Origin: Flavobacterium sp. W4I14
Lineage (GTDB): Bacteria > Bacteroidota > Bacteroidia > Sphingobacteriales > Sphingobacteriaceae
Assembly (NCBI GenBank): GCA_030817875.1
Contig: JAUSZU010000001.1
Span: 4,340,001 to 4,404,000 of the forward strand
Direction: 5' to 3'
DNA length: 64,000 nt
Shown here: positions 18,395-27,813 of the stretch, in pieces
Layout: every line of letters starts with the position of its first letter
Numbering within the stretch: position 1 is the stretch's first letter
Notes under the pieces: generated by a model
Told to the model about the DNA's origin: nothing
Seen by the model: only the letters and a program-made list of their open reading frames with translations
The model's database searches: none
Position numbers and translations under genes: made by a program

Positions 18395-19963
18395 TTATTT
18401 TTTATCGGTCTTTTTAAAATCCAGGTCCTGAAAATCGAAACTAAAATCGGTTAGCGGCGAAATCGCTTCTATTTTAAAACCATCAGCCAAAGCATTGTGA
18501 TCTAAACTAAAATTAACAAAAGCATCGGCATCTAAACTTCTATCATACCATTTTACAATAAAGGTATTTCCTTTGTAGTAAGTCATGTCGCCTTTCAATT
18601 TTGGCGCGTTTTTAGCCTGAAAATGCATCTTGCCTTTCACCTCACTAATGGTTACATCACCAAACCAGGCATCGTGGAAAATGCCATAATAATTTTTAAC
18701 ATCTGGCTTTGTGGTCGACAGTTTTTGTTGAGCAGCAATATCGTTCCAAACTTTGCTCACCATCTCGTCAGCCTGTTTTTCGTTTTTAAGCCTGTTATCG
18801 TTATAGGTTTTAATCCTGTCCTGTCCTTTAATACCAAGATAACCATCTTTAATCGAATTGGTGATCGAATTAAAAGCAGCGCCAGACTGCTGATTGGTTA
18901 ATACAATAATGCCCAATTTCATCTCTGGAATAATCGTTACCTGTGTTACAATTCCTGACAGGCCACCTGTGTGTGTTGCCTGAAAATTGCCATTTACATT
19001 GCTCAAAAACCAACCTAGGCCATAACTACTGAAAGCAGCTGGATTACCACCTGCAATAATGGTCTGTGGGGTCCAAAGTTCTCTTGCCACAGCAGGGCTG
19101 AATAATTTCTTGCCAAGAGTTTCGCCATATTTACCGCCATTGATCATGGCCATTACCCATTTGCTCATATCGGTAACGTTCGAATAAATTCCACCAGCAG
19201 CATTTGCAATCTCTCCGAAGCTTAGTCCTACAGGAAGCAGTTTGCCTTCGTAGGGTGCATGGCCATCAATTACATTAGATTTATCTTTTAAGCGGTACCA
19301 CGAAGCTGCCGTTTTGGACATGCCTAATGGTTTAATGATCCTGCTTTCAATAAAATCTTCGTAGGTAACTCCTGAAACCCTTGCTACCACATCGCCAGCA
19401 ACAATATACATCAGGTTGTCGTAATCGTATTTGGTACGGAATGAGGAAACCGGCTTTAAATAACGCAGGTTATGGATCAATTGCTTTTTATCAACGGTTG
19501 ACGAATCTGGCCAAATCATTAAATCGCCCGCACCTAAACCCAAACCACTGCGGTGCGTGAGCAGATCGCGGATGGTAAATTCGCTGGTTACGTAAGCATC
19601 GTACATTTTAAACTCCGGAATTACATCGGAAACTTTAGTATCCCAGGTAATTTTCTTTTCATCAACCAACATACCCAATGCAGCCGCCGTGAATGCTTTT
19701 GTGTTTGATGCCACACCGAAAAGTGTATGCTCATCAACCTTTTTATTGGTTTTGATGGAGCTTACCCCATAACCTTTTAAATGGATTATTTTACCGTCTT
19801 TAATTACAGAAACTGCAATTCCGGGAACATTAAAGGTGGTGAGTGTTTTTTCTACAACACTATCGATCTGTTTTGAAGTGAGCACCTGTGCATGTACATT
19901 AAGGCCCAAAAACAGTGATAAAGCTATTGATATTTTAAATTTTAACGGGGAAAGGAATTGCAT
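18395..19963 (-). CDS. Secreted serine hydrolase, beta-lactamase/class C family
   Basis: A 522-residue protein with a signal peptide ending near HAQ26. The class C beta-lactamase/DD-peptidase-like domain has SNTK (Ser86 to Lys89) as the SxxK pair, YDYDN for the Tyr-x-Asn motif, and HTGG in place of KTG. The C-terminal 120 residues form a small beta-rich domain of the DUF3471 type often attached to this family. Such proteins are usually peptidases or esterases rather than true beta-lactamases. It precedes the SGNH hydrolase gene. Confidence 0.88.
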   Translation of the reverse strand: MQFLSPLKFKISIALSLFLGLNVHAQVLTSKQIDSVVEKTLTTFNVPGIAVSVIKDGKIIHLKGYGVSSIKTNKKVDEHTLFGVASNTKAFTAAALGMLVDEKKITWDTKVSDVIPEFKMYDAYVTSEFTIRDLLTHRSGLGLGAGDLMIWPDSSTVDKKQLIHNLRYLKPVSSFRTKYDYDNLMYIVAGDVVARVSGVTYEDFIESRIIKPLGMSKTAASWYRLKDKSNVIDGHAPYEGKLLPVGLSFGEIANAAGGIYSNVTDMSKWVMAMINGGKYGETLGKKLFSPAVARELWTPQTIIAGGNPAAFSSYGLGWFLSNVNGNFQATHTGGLSGIVTQVTIIPEMKLGIIVLTNQQSGAAFNSITNSIKDGYLGIKGQDRIKTYNDNRLKNEKQADEMVSKVWNDIAAQQKLSTTKPDVKNYYGIFHDAWFGDVTISEVKGKMHFQAKNAPKLKGDMTYYKGNTFIVKWYDRSLDADAFVNFSLDHNALADGFKIEAISPLTDFSFDFQDLDFKKTDKK

Positions 19964-20147
19964 ATTTATCGGTTTAAATAATCGTTTAAAGATAATAAAT
20001 CTTTTAGGCGATAATCAATCCTTATAGTGTAACCATATTGCGAGGCTGTCACATCATATGGAGCTTGTTTGGATTATTTTTTTTATCATGAGAAAGACCC
20101 TAATCCCGAAATTTTGGGACAGGATGAAGATGACTTACCCTAAATCC

Positions 20148-21089
20148 TTATTTGCCCTTTTCGAGTTTATAATCTTTGTGTACGATTAAAAAACTAGCCC
20201 GTTCTTCTTTTTTGAAAGGATAATCCCAGTTACCTTGGTAGGTAATTTTGGTCGGTAATTTATCGTCTCCGAAATAACCCATTTCTATATTCATCTGCAC
20301 ATCAAAATCAAAAAGCATGTTGCTATATTTCATATCAACATAACGCCCCAGAATATTGAAATTTCGTTTATCGAAAATGGTAACCAGTTCCTTGATCATG
20401 ATGCCATCTTTTGTCCAGCTGCTTAAATCGGGTTTAACTGAAACCTTAAAACGATAAACCGGAATAGAATCAAGATAGGTACCGCTGGTGAAACCATAAT
20501 CATAATACTGGCGCATATTGGCTGAAAAAATTTCGGTTTTACTGCCAATAAAGGGAACTTTTACCGGACGGCCAGGATTGAAGATTAATGTTTTGAGTTT
20601 GTCTTTATAACTTTCATTTGTTCCGCCCTTTCCGTCAGGCTTGGGTGCATTGGGTACAAAATCGGTGTTATAGGCATTCATAAAAATGTAATCGAACATC
20701 TCTACGGTGTAAAGTTGGTATTTGCCGTTTTTCTTATAAATTTTGCCGGTATCCTGTTTTACCAGATACTCCATTTTATAAGGACCGCTATTGTTATGTC
20801 TTATTTTACGGTAAATTTTCCCATCAACCTTGTTCTTTTTATCGTAACTGTAAATCCTGTTTTCGGCAATGAAAGAATAACGTTTCATATCCCTAAACGA
20901 TTGATAAAAGGAAGTATCGTACATTACTTTTCTGATAAATGTCTCTACATTCAACTTTTCGGCTTTGATATTTACTGCAGAATCGAGCGTAATGGTTTTA
21001 ATTGTATCAGGATTAAAACGGTTAATTTCCTGAGCAAAACCTGTGTAAAAGAGCGATATTAACAATAAAAACAAAAATACTTTTTTCAT
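20148..21089 (-). CDS. Secreted protein of unknown function
   Basis: I choose the ATG at 21087-21089 (MKKVFLFLLLIS), which starts directly with a signal peptide ending near FAQ; an upstream ATG at 21128 would add 13 residues. The mature region of about 290 residues is rich in Tyr, Lys and Asp, with many alternating hydrophobic residues (for example GIMIKELVTIFDKRNFNILG and YFGDDKLPTKITYQGNW), suggesting beta structure. No catalytic motif is evident and I recognise no family. The last residues KGK are charged, so it is not an obvious barrel. Confidence 0.65.
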   Translation of the reverse strand: MKKVFLFLLLISLFYTGFAQEINRFNPDTIKTITLDSAVNIKAEKLNVETFIRKVMYDTSFYQSFRDMKRYSFIAENRIYSYDKKNKVDGKIYRKIRHNNSGPYKMEYLVKQDTGKIYKKNGKYQLYTVEMFDYIFMNAYNTDFVPNAPKPDGKGGTNESYKDKLKTLIFNPGRPVKVPFIGSKTEIFSANMRQYYDYGFTSGTYLDSIPVYRFKVSVKPDLSSWTKDGIMIKELVTIFDKRNFNILGRYVDMKYSNMLFDFDVQMNIEMGYFGDDKLPTKITYQGNWDYPFKKEERASFLIVHKDYKLEKGK

Positions 21090-21187
21090 GGAAGGTAGAT
21101 GTAAAAGATAAAATGGATAATGTATCATGAAAGATGTAAAACGGGAGAAAGATTAATTCCGTCCATCTTACATCCTCCACCTTTTCA

Positions 21188-22372
21188 TTAATTCCCTAAT
21201 TGTTTTAAAGCAATATAGGCCATTAATCCTGTTGATATTTTCAAGGCATCTTCATCAATATCAAATCGCGGGGTATGTACTGAGTATTGCGTGTCTTTTG
21301 CTGCATTCCCAGTACCTAAACGATAAAAACAAGCATCTGTTACCTGCGAGTAGAAAGAAAAATCTTCAGCAGCCATCCAGATATCTAAATCTACCACATT
21401 CTCTTTACCCAAAAATTCTTCGGCAAAAGCCCTTGCATTTGCGGTTAACTTTTCTTCGTTAATTAAAAACGGATAACCTCTATGAATATCAAAATCGCAG
21501 CTTCCCCCCATACTTTCGGCAATTCCTTCGGCCATTTTTTTCATGTGTTTATGTGCTTCATCTCTCCAGTTCTCATCTAAGGTCCTAAACGTACCTTCGA
21601 TTTTCACCTCATTTGGAATAATGTTAGTTGCTCCATTGGCATTTACCTTACCAAAAGATAAAACCGATGGTGTACGTGGATCGGCATTGCGACTAACAAT
21701 CTGTTGCAAAGCAATAATGATATGCGATGCGATTAAAACCGGATCGATATTTTGGTGAGGCTGCGCGCCATGACCACCTTTCCCAGTTACAGTAACATAC
21801 AATTCATCGGTTGAGGCCATGTAAATGCCTGAACGGAAACCTACTTTACCAGCATCAATTAACGGCATTACATGCTGACCAACAATATAATCAGGTTTTG
21901 GATTCTCCAATACACCTTCTTTAATCATGATACTCGCTCCGCCTGGCAACAACTCCTCCGCGGGTTGGAAGATCAATTTGATGGTTCCACCGAATTCATC
22001 TTTCATTTGGTTTAGGATATGAGCTGTTCCTAAAAGTGACGAAGTGTGAACATCGTGTCCGCAGGCATGCATTACACCATGGTTTTTAGAACGGTAAGGT
22101 TTGTCGTTTGCTTCGTGAATAGGCAATGCATCCATATCGGCACGCAAAGCAATTACTTTATCAGATGGAAGGTTACCCTTAATTAAACCTACCACACCTG
22201 TATTGGCACAGTCTGTATATTCTATTCCCCATTTTTTTAATTTATCCTTGATGAATAATGAAGTTTCGAATTCTTTGAAAGATAATTCAGGATTGGCATG
22301 TATATGTTGACGATAGCCCACTACATCGTTAAAAATGTTCGCGGCTAGTTCTTGGATTTTATTTTTGATCAT
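21188..22372 (-). CDS. M20 family metallo-amidohydrolase
   Basis: A 394-residue cytoplasmic enzyme of the M20D amidohydrolase type (hippuricase / N-acyl-amino-acid hydrolase). Metal-site segments are visible: HACGHDVHTSSLLGT, QPAEELLPGG with the catalytic Glu pair, GQHVMPLIDAGKVGFRSG, and MAAEDFSFYS near the C-terminus. The dimerisation domain lies between residues 185 and 300. The physiological substrate is not determined; indole-acetyl amino acids, N-acetyl amino acids or peptides are possible. Its start overlaps the 3' end of the SPOR gene by 14 bases, so they probably form one transcript. Confidence 0.93.
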   Translation of the reverse strand: MIKNKIQELAANIFNDVVGYRQHIHANPELSFKEFETSLFIKDKLKKWGIEYTDCANTGVVGLIKGNLPSDKVIALRADMDALPIHEANDKPYRSKNHGVMHACGHDVHTSSLLGTAHILNQMKDEFGGTIKLIFQPAEELLPGGASIMIKEGVLENPKPDYIVGQHVMPLIDAGKVGFRSGIYMASTDELYVTVTGKGGHGAQPHQNIDPVLIASHIIIALQQIVSRNADPRTPSVLSFGKVNANGATNIIPNEVKIEGTFRTLDENWRDEAHKHMKKMAEGIAESMGGSCDFDIHRGYPFLINEEKLTANARAFAEEFLGKENVVDLDIWMAAEDFSFYSQVTDACFYRLGTGNAAKDTQYSVHTPRFDIDEDALKISTGLMAYIALKQLGN

Positions 22373-22802
22373 TACTTGTTGTGGTATCTAAACTTGGTGC
22401 ATTAATTTTTTCCCTAAAAATAAACAGTGTCGGGAAATTTGGTCTGAGTTCGTTTATGAGGCGCTGCGCTTCTAACCGAGTGCGAAAGTCACCAACCCGA
22501 ACATAATAATTGGGTTCTTTATAAACGAGGTAGGTATTATATTTCGGATAAAGCCCTTTAAACCTTGCCTGTTCGTTAAAAACCTCACGCCGGTCTGACC
22601 CATAGAAAATCTGTACGCGATAACCATAAGCCGAAACAATGGGTTTGCCCGGTTTTACCTCTCCAGAAGTTTTATAAACTTCTAAACGTTTGGCAATTAA
22701 ACTATCAATTAAGGGATCTTTTATAACCGTAACCTCTCCTTTTTGTGCAAAAGCAGTGGTAAAAAGGAACAAACAGCCTATAAAAGTTAATATTGTTTTC
22801 AT
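22359..22802 (-). CDS. SPOR domain periplasmic protein
   Basis: A 147-residue protein with a signal peptide ending near FAQ20. A SPOR domain at about 66-130 carries the RVQIFYGSDRREVFNEQARF motif and ends with YVRVGDFRTRLEAQRLINEL. SPOR domains bind glycan strands stripped of stem peptides at division sites, so this protein probably localises to peptidoglycan. The stop overlaps the start of the M20 gene. The cell wall role is inferred from the domain only. Confidence 0.88.
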   Translation of the reverse strand: MKTILTFIGCLFLFTTAFAQKGEVTVIKDPLIDSLIAKRLEVYKTSGEVKPGKPIVSAYGYRVQIFYGSDRREVFNEQARFKGLYPKYNTYLVYKEPNYYVRVGDFRTRLEAQRLINELRPNFPTLFIFREKINAPSLDTTTSNDQK

Positions 22803-23004
22803 GTGTAAAAAGACCTTGGCATTTAGTGAGCAAATGAATTAAATATCATCTTATTTCTTCTTAACAACAAGAATGCCGAAATCGTTGCAAAAATCGGCAT
22901 TCTTTATGGGTTAAGCAAATAGTTTAGCCAGTGGTTATTTGAGCAGGTAGTTTATATTGATTTTTATCGTGGATGTGAGGATATAAAGATTTGATTTATA
23001 CGAT

Positions 23005-23062
23005 CGTCACCCTGAATTTATTTCAGGGTCTTATAAGATGCTGAAATAAATTCAGCATGACG
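23005..23062. repeat. Palindromic intergenic repeat, family C copy 1
   Basis: CGTCACCCTGAATTTATTTC and its imperfect complement ending TCAGCATGACG form a 58-base double hairpin. The pattern GATGCTGAAA...TTCAGCATGACG is also seen at 32306-32381 and, degraded, at 28508-28572. Confidence 0.75.
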
Positions 23063-23126
23063 TTGGAGCGGAGCAAATTCATTATGAGTGCAACTACACA
23101 AATAAAACTAGGGGTTTTTAGTTTAT

Positions 23127-23155
23127 AAAAAAAGCCCCAACAAATGTTGGGGCTT
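23127..23155 (-). terminator. secA rho-independent terminator
   Basis: On the minus strand AAGCCCCAAC-ATTT-GTTGGGGCTT forms a perfect 10-bp stem followed by a run of seven T. It lies 22 bases after the secA stop. Confidence 0.92.
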
Positions 23156-23177
23156 GGTAAAGCATTCTATATCTTGA

Positions 23178-26100
23178 TTATAAATTAGCGCCGTGGCAAT
23201 TTTTGAATTTTTTACCGCTACCGCATGGGCAAGGTTCGTTTCTGCCAACGGTTGCTTCCTTGCGGATTGGCTGTTGGGGAACGGCCTCGCGCGTATCGCC
23301 AAATTCGATACCTGGTTCTTCTCTACCAAATTCTTGTTTAGTAGTTTGCAACTTCGGTTGTTTTACCGGGGCTGGTGCTTCTCTAACCTGATCTGGCTCT
23401 TGCTGAACAGGGATACCGCCTTTATATAAGAAACTTACTACTTCTTTATTTACCGCATTAAGCATGTTTTTAAATAGGTTGAAAGCTTCCATTTTATAAA
23501 TTACCAATGGATCTTTTTGTTCGTAAACTGCGTTTTGTACAGATTGTTTTAAATCATCCATTTCGCGTAAATGCTCTTTCCAGCTATCATCGATCAAGGC
23601 CAGAACAATAGTTTTTTCGAATGAACGAACTACTTCTTTTCCTTTGTTGTCGATTGCTTTCTTCAAATCAACCGCTACCTGAATACCACGGATACCATCC
23701 GTAAAAGGAACCACAATCTGTTCGATGTGCTCGCCACGCTCCTGATAAACCTGGGTTAAAACTGGTAATGATTGTTGGATAATGGCTTCCGATTTACGTG
23801 CGTAAAATGCTTCAGCTTCATCGAACAACCTTTCAGTTAATTGAGGGATGTTGGTTGAAGTAAATTCTTTTTCGGTAATGGCAGTATCTAAAGAGAAGTT
23901 TTTGATTACTTCCAGTTTAAAACCATCGTAATTTCCTTCTTGTTTATATTCGCTTACGATATCTTCTGCAACATCGAAAACCATATTGTTCATATCTACA
24001 TCTAAACGCTCGCCAAATAACGCGTTTTTACGTTTAGCGTAAATTACAGTACGTTGTGAGTTCATCACATCATCGTATTCCAATAAACGTTTACGGATAC
24101 CAAAGTTGTTTTCTTCTACTTTTTTCTGTGCACGTTCGATAGATTTGGTAATCATAGAGTGTTGGATCACTTCACCATCTTCGATACCCATACGTACCAT
24201 GATACCAGAAATACGCTCTGAACCAAATAAACGCATTAAGTTATCTTCTAAGGAAACGAAGAACTGAGATGAACCCGGATCGCCCTGACGGCCTGCACGG
24301 CCACGTAACTGTCGATCTACACGACGAGACTCGTGACGCTCGGTACCTACAATGGCTAAACCACCAGCTTCTTTAACACCTGCGCCCAATTTAATATCGG
24401 TACCACGACCAGCCATGTTGGTTGCAATGGTTACAGTTCCTGCCTGACCAGCTTCGGCAACAATATCGGCCTCTTTCTGGTGCATTTTCGCGTTTAATAC
24501 ATTGTGTTTAATTCCACGAAGTTTAAGCATACGGCTTAACAACTCAGAAATCTCTACCGATGTTGTACCCACTAGTACCGGGCGACCAGCTTTTGGCTCT
24601 AGTTGCCCTGTTTCAGGATTAACCGCAGGAATTAATGCACCTTTAGCATCCAATTTAGGTACAGCTCTGCCTGTTTGATCATACTTAACTACTGGCTTGC
24701 CGTCTTTTTGCTTTATGTTACCTTCTTTATCCGTTTCATATTCTGTTTCATAATGAGAATATGGAAAAACAAGGAACTGAATTTCTGAAGCAACAGCGTT
24801 ATATTTTTCACGAACGGTACGGTAAACATAATCCTGCTCATCTTTTCTAGAAATATTTCTGTTGGTTGGAATTTCTACCACATCTAATTTATAGATCGAC
24901 CAAAACTCGCCGGCTTCTGTTGTTGCAGTACCCGTCATACCACAAAGTTTGTGGTACATACGGAAATAATTTTGCAAGGTTACGGTTGCATATGTTTGGG
25001 TAGCATCCTCAACTTTTACATTCTCTTTAGCCTCAATTGCCTGGTGTAAACCATCAGAGTAACGACGGCCATCCATAATACGACCCGTTTGCTCATCAAC
25101 AATTTTAATCTTTCCTTCATCGATGATGTATTCTACATCAATCTCAAATAAAGTATAAGCTTTTAACAATTGGTTAACCGAGTGGATACGTTCTGCTTTA
25201 ACAGAATAATCGCGCATTAAGGCATCTTTTTGAACTACTTTTTCTTCTAAAGGCAGATCAGATTTCTCTAAATCTGCTACTGCAGTACCTACATCAGGCA
25301 ATACGAAGAAATTCGGATCTTCACCTGATTGGGTAATCAGTTCGATACCCTTTTCAGTTAATTCAACCTGGTTATTTTTCTCATCAATATAGAAATACAA
25401 TTCAGAATCTACCTTAGGCATATTCTTAGATTGATCTGCCATATAGTGGTTTTCGGTTTTCAACAACAAACCACGAACACCGCTTTCACTTAAAAACTTA
25501 ATTAAAGCTTTGTTTTTTGGCAAACCACGGTATGCACGCAATAAGGCTAAACCACCTTCACCTTCTTCGGTTCCGCTGTTGCCTGCGTTGATTAATTTCT
25601 TCGCTTCGTTTAATGCCTGGGTTACATAAGCTTTTTGTGCATTAACCAAACGTTCGATACGTGGTTTTAATTCATAAAACTCATGCTCATCGCCACGTGG
25701 AATCGGACCTGAAATAATCAAAGGGGTACGGGCATCATCAATCAAAACTGAATCGACCTCATCCACCATTGCAAAGTGCTGCTTGCGCTGCACTAACTGG
25801 TCAGGTGTCTGCGACATATTGTCACGCAGGTAATCAAACCCGAATTCATTATTGGTTCCGTAGGTAATATCTGCAGCATAAGCTTTTCTTCTTTCCTCAG
25901 AGTTTGGCTCATGTTTATCAATACAATCTACACTTAAACCATGAAATTCGAACAATGGGCCATTCCACTCACTATCACGACGGGCTAAGTAATCATTCAC
26001 AGTAACAATATGAACACCTTGTCCGGCCAATGCATTTAAATAAGCTGGCAATGTACTTACCAGGGTTTTACCCTCACCGGTAGCCATCTCAGCAATTTTA

Positions 26101-26654
26101 CCGCTGTGCAATACAATACCACCAATTAACTGTACATCATAATGTACCATGTTCCAGGCAACTTCAGTTCCTGCAGCATCCCATTTATTAGCCCATTGTG
26201 CTTTATCGCCAACAATTTTAACATTGTTTTTTCTCGCAGCGTAATCTCTATCGAACTGGGTTGCGGTAACCTCTAAATAATCGTTTTCGCTTAAACGACG
26301 AGAAGTTTCTTTAATCACAGCAAAAGCTTCCGGAAGGATTTCCAAAAGTACTTTCTCCAATTCTGTATCGCGCTCTTTACCTAAGGCATCAACCTGATCA
26401 TAAATCGCTGTTTTTTGGTGAAGATCTAAATCTTCGCTCTCTGCATCAGCTTTTAGTGCTGAAATTTTCTCATCAATCTCTGTTAAAAAGGCCGAAATCT
26501 TATCTTTAAATTCTATGGTTTTACCACGTAACTCATCGTTGCTAAGCGCAGACAGTTTACTGTAGTGTTCATTAATTTTAACAACCAATGGCTGAATAGC
26601 CTTTATATCTCTTTCTGATTTACTTCCGAAAACCTTCGCTAAAAATCCTAACAT
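23178..26654 (-). CDS. secA: Preprotein translocase ATPase SecA
   Basis: A 1158-residue SecA, the motor that drives secretory proteins through SecYEG. NBD1 has the Walker A motif ATGEGKTLVS and the Walker B-like VDEVDSVLIDDAR. A large variable insert around residues 340-400 (including GTEEGEGGLALL) and another near 650-700 (ETDKEGNIKQKDG) explain the length beyond the roughly 900 residues of E. coli SecA, as is usual in Bacteroidota. NBD2 has TNMAGRGTDIKLG and RQLRGRAGRQGD. The C-terminal CPCGSGKKFKNCHG binds zinc. It is followed by a strong terminator. Confidence 0.98.
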   Translation of the reverse strand: MLGFLAKVFGSKSERDIKAIQPLVVKINEHYSKLSALSNDELRGKTIEFKDKISAFLTEIDEKISALKADAESEDLDLHQKTAIYDQVDALGKERDTELEKVLLEILPEAFAVIKETSRRLSENDYLEVTATQFDRDYAARKNNVKIVGDKAQWANKWDAAGTEVAWNMVHYDVQLIGGIVLHSGKIAEMATGEGKTLVSTLPAYLNALAGQGVHIVTVNDYLARRDSEWNGPLFEFHGLSVDCIDKHEPNSEERRKAYAADITYGTNNEFGFDYLRDNMSQTPDQLVQRKQHFAMVDEVDSVLIDDARTPLIISGPIPRGDEHEFYELKPRIERLVNAQKAYVTQALNEAKKLINAGNSGTEEGEGGLALLRAYRGLPKNKALIKFLSESGVRGLLLKTENHYMADQSKNMPKVDSELYFYIDEKNNQVELTEKGIELITQSGEDPNFFVLPDVGTAVADLEKSDLPLEEKVVQKDALMRDYSVKAERIHSVNQLLKAYTLFEIDVEYIIDEGKIKIVDEQTGRIMDGRRYSDGLHQAIEAKENVKVEDATQTYATVTLQNYFRMYHKLCGMTGTATTEAGEFWSIYKLDVVEIPTNRNISRKDEQDYVYRTVREKYNAVASEIQFLVFPYSHYETEYETDKEGNIKQKDGKPVVKYDQTGRAVPKLDAKGALIPAVNPETGQLEPKAGRPVLVGTTSVEISELLSRMLKLRGIKHNVLNAKMHQKEADIVAEAGQAGTVTIATNMAGRGTDIKLGAGVKEAGGLAIVGTERHESRRVDRQLRGRAGRQGDPGSSQFFVSLEDNLMRLFGSERISGIMVRMGIEDGEVIQHSMITKSIERAQKKVEENNFGIRKRLLEYDDVMNSQRTVIYAKRKNALFGERLDVDMNNMVFDVAEDIVSEYKQEGNYDGFKLEVIKNFSLDTAITEKEFTSTNIPQLTERLFDEAEAFYARKSEAIIQQSLPVLTQVYQERGEHIEQIVVPFTDGIRGIQVAVDLKKAIDNKGKEVVRSFEKTIVLALIDDSWKEHLREMDDLKQSVQNAVYEQKDPLVIYKMEAFNLFKNMLNAVNKEVVSFLYKGGIPVQQEPDQVREAPAPVKQPKLQTTKQEFGREEPGIEFGDTREAVPQQPIRKEATVGRNEPCPCGSGKKFKNCHGANL

Positions 26655-26793
26655 TATAATATTTTAAATCGTATTTATTATTAAAAAATGGTGTGTCACA
26701 ACAACCAAGCCATTGTCTTTCTTAAGTCAGTTTGGCAGTTATTGCTACAAATGGGGTACAAAATCTTATAAAAGATCTTTTTAAGGAAGAAAG

Positions 26794-27093
26794 CTAGGGG
26801 CTATTATTCTTCGGTTTTTTTCTGATTGTTAAATCAGAGATTACCTGATTTACACTTACATATTTTGCAACTTTTAACGGGGCTTGGGTTCCAATTAAAG
26901 CCAGCTTGGTATACGATAACAAGTATGGATTACGGTCTTCATTAAGTTGAACCGACTCTTTACCAGTTGAATTAACGCTGATGTTATGCTCATTACAATA
27001 TTCGTTTAATATTCTTAGCCCTTCAACGCGTTCGGCTTTCGCCAAATGTGTTAAGCTAAAAAATACAAGCGATATGGTAACCAGGTGTTTCAT
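26794..27093 (-). CDS. Small secreted protein of unknown function
   Basis: I start at the ATG at 27091-27093, giving 99 residues: a clear signal peptide MKHLVTISLVFFSLTHLAKA and a polar mature part of about 79 residues ending KKPKNNSP. An upstream in-frame ATG at 27162 would place 23 charged residues before the signal, which is unlikely. Mature motifs include YLLSYTKLALIGTQAPLKVA. I recognise no family. It lies upstream of secA on the same strand with 139 bases between them. Confidence 0.55.
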   Translation of the reverse strand: MKHLVTISLVFFSLTHLAKAERVEGLRILNEYCNEHNISVNSTGKESVQLNEDRNPYLLSYTKLALIGTQAPLKVAKYVSVNQVISDLTIRKKPKNNSP

Positions 27094-27262
27094 TAATAGC
27101 GGCAAAGCTAGTTTTAATCTTTTATAAAAAGAAATTACATCATCGCAAAAAGCATACCTCAATTTCTCAGCCTTTTTTTTGCGTTTGTTTTAATAAGGTT
27201 CGAGCATGGCTTAAATCAAATGTAAAAGCTTAGTATAATCCTTATAATTGTTTTATTTTCAT

Positions 27263-27293
27263 AAAGACGTTAGGATTTCTTAGCGTCTTTTTT
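27263..27293 (+). terminator. Orphan rho-independent terminator just before a plus-strand gene
   Basis: AAAGACGTTAGG (27263-27274), loop ATTT, CTTAGCGTCTTT (27279-27290), then more T. Twelve pairs form in the plus-strand RNA, two of them G-U; the same two are A-C mismatches on the minus strand. No plus-strand gene precedes it, and the next starts 12 bases later. Confidence 0.7.
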
Positions 27294-27304
27294 AATTTTA
27301 TGCC

Positions 27305-27811
27305 ATGTCAATGAAAGTAATTACGCTATGTTATCGAAAAATAATTGATGCAACCAGTACCAGCACTTGGGACAAATTTGTACATGAAGACAGTTTTGCT
27401 GAGTTTAAAATGCAAGCTCAATTTTATAATCAGGAAGAGCGGCTTACTACTTTTGCCGAAATGGTATTGAATGTTCCAGAGGCAGAGAAATTACATTTTC
27501 TGGTCAGCGCAGCAATTACTGGCTATTTGCGCCAGTTAAATGGAATTATCCCTGATGTACTGGATAATTTAGGCAGGCGTTTCCTGACTTTTGAAAACTT
27601 TAAGTTCGAATTGATCAATTCAGATATCAACAGTCTTGAAAAGCACAAAGTGGCCATCAATTTTTTCTCAAAACCGCTAGTTTGGCACGATACAATAGAT
27701 AATTTGCTTTTGGTATCGCAATTTAAAGAAAGTAATGAAGATGAAATTTTCACTAATCTTTTTCAGATCCAGCATTTTGTAAGTATTCACGCCATAAAAA
27801 ATATCGATTAA
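27305..27811 (+). CDS. Protein of unknown function paired with a pirin-like gene
   Basis: A 168-residue soluble protein with no signal or membrane segment. ATG codons at 27305 and 27311 are both possible starts. Residues around 1-55 (KFVHEDSFAEFKMQAQFYNQ) and 60-100 (FLVSAAITGYLRQLNGIIPD) suggest helices, but I recognise no family or catalytic motif. Its stop lies 2 bases before the ATG of the pirin-like gene, so the two are very probably co-transcribed and functionally linked. A hairpin terminator sits directly upstream of the start. Confidence 0.6.
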   Translation: MSMKVITLCYRKIIDATSTSTWDKFVHEDSFAEFKMQAQFYNQEERLTTFAEMVLNVPEAEKLHFLVSAAITGYLRQLNGIIPDVLDNLGRRFLTFENFKFELINSDINSLEKHKVAINFFSKPLVWHDTIDNLLLVSQFKESNEDEIFTNLFQIQHFVSIHAIKNID

Positions 27812-27813
27812 CG

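Larger units (their letters stand above)
22803..23177. other. 375-base intergenic region with three hairpins
   Basis: Between SPOR (5' end) and secA (3' end). It holds a perfect 11-bp hairpin (AAGAATGCCGA at 22869-22879 with TCGGCATTCTT at 22894-22904), a family C palindrome at 23005-23062 and the secA terminator. I see no gene in it. Confidence 0.6.

Noticed and set aside
18395..19963. Antibiotic-resistance beta-lactamase
   Set aside because: Class C-like fold with a DUF3471-type tail and HTGG in place of KTG; such proteins are usually peptidases or esterases, so no resistance is claimed.
27208..27222. GGTTCGAGC, like the T-loop of a tRNA
   Set aside because: No matching acceptor stem, anticodon arm or CCA-side pairing around it.
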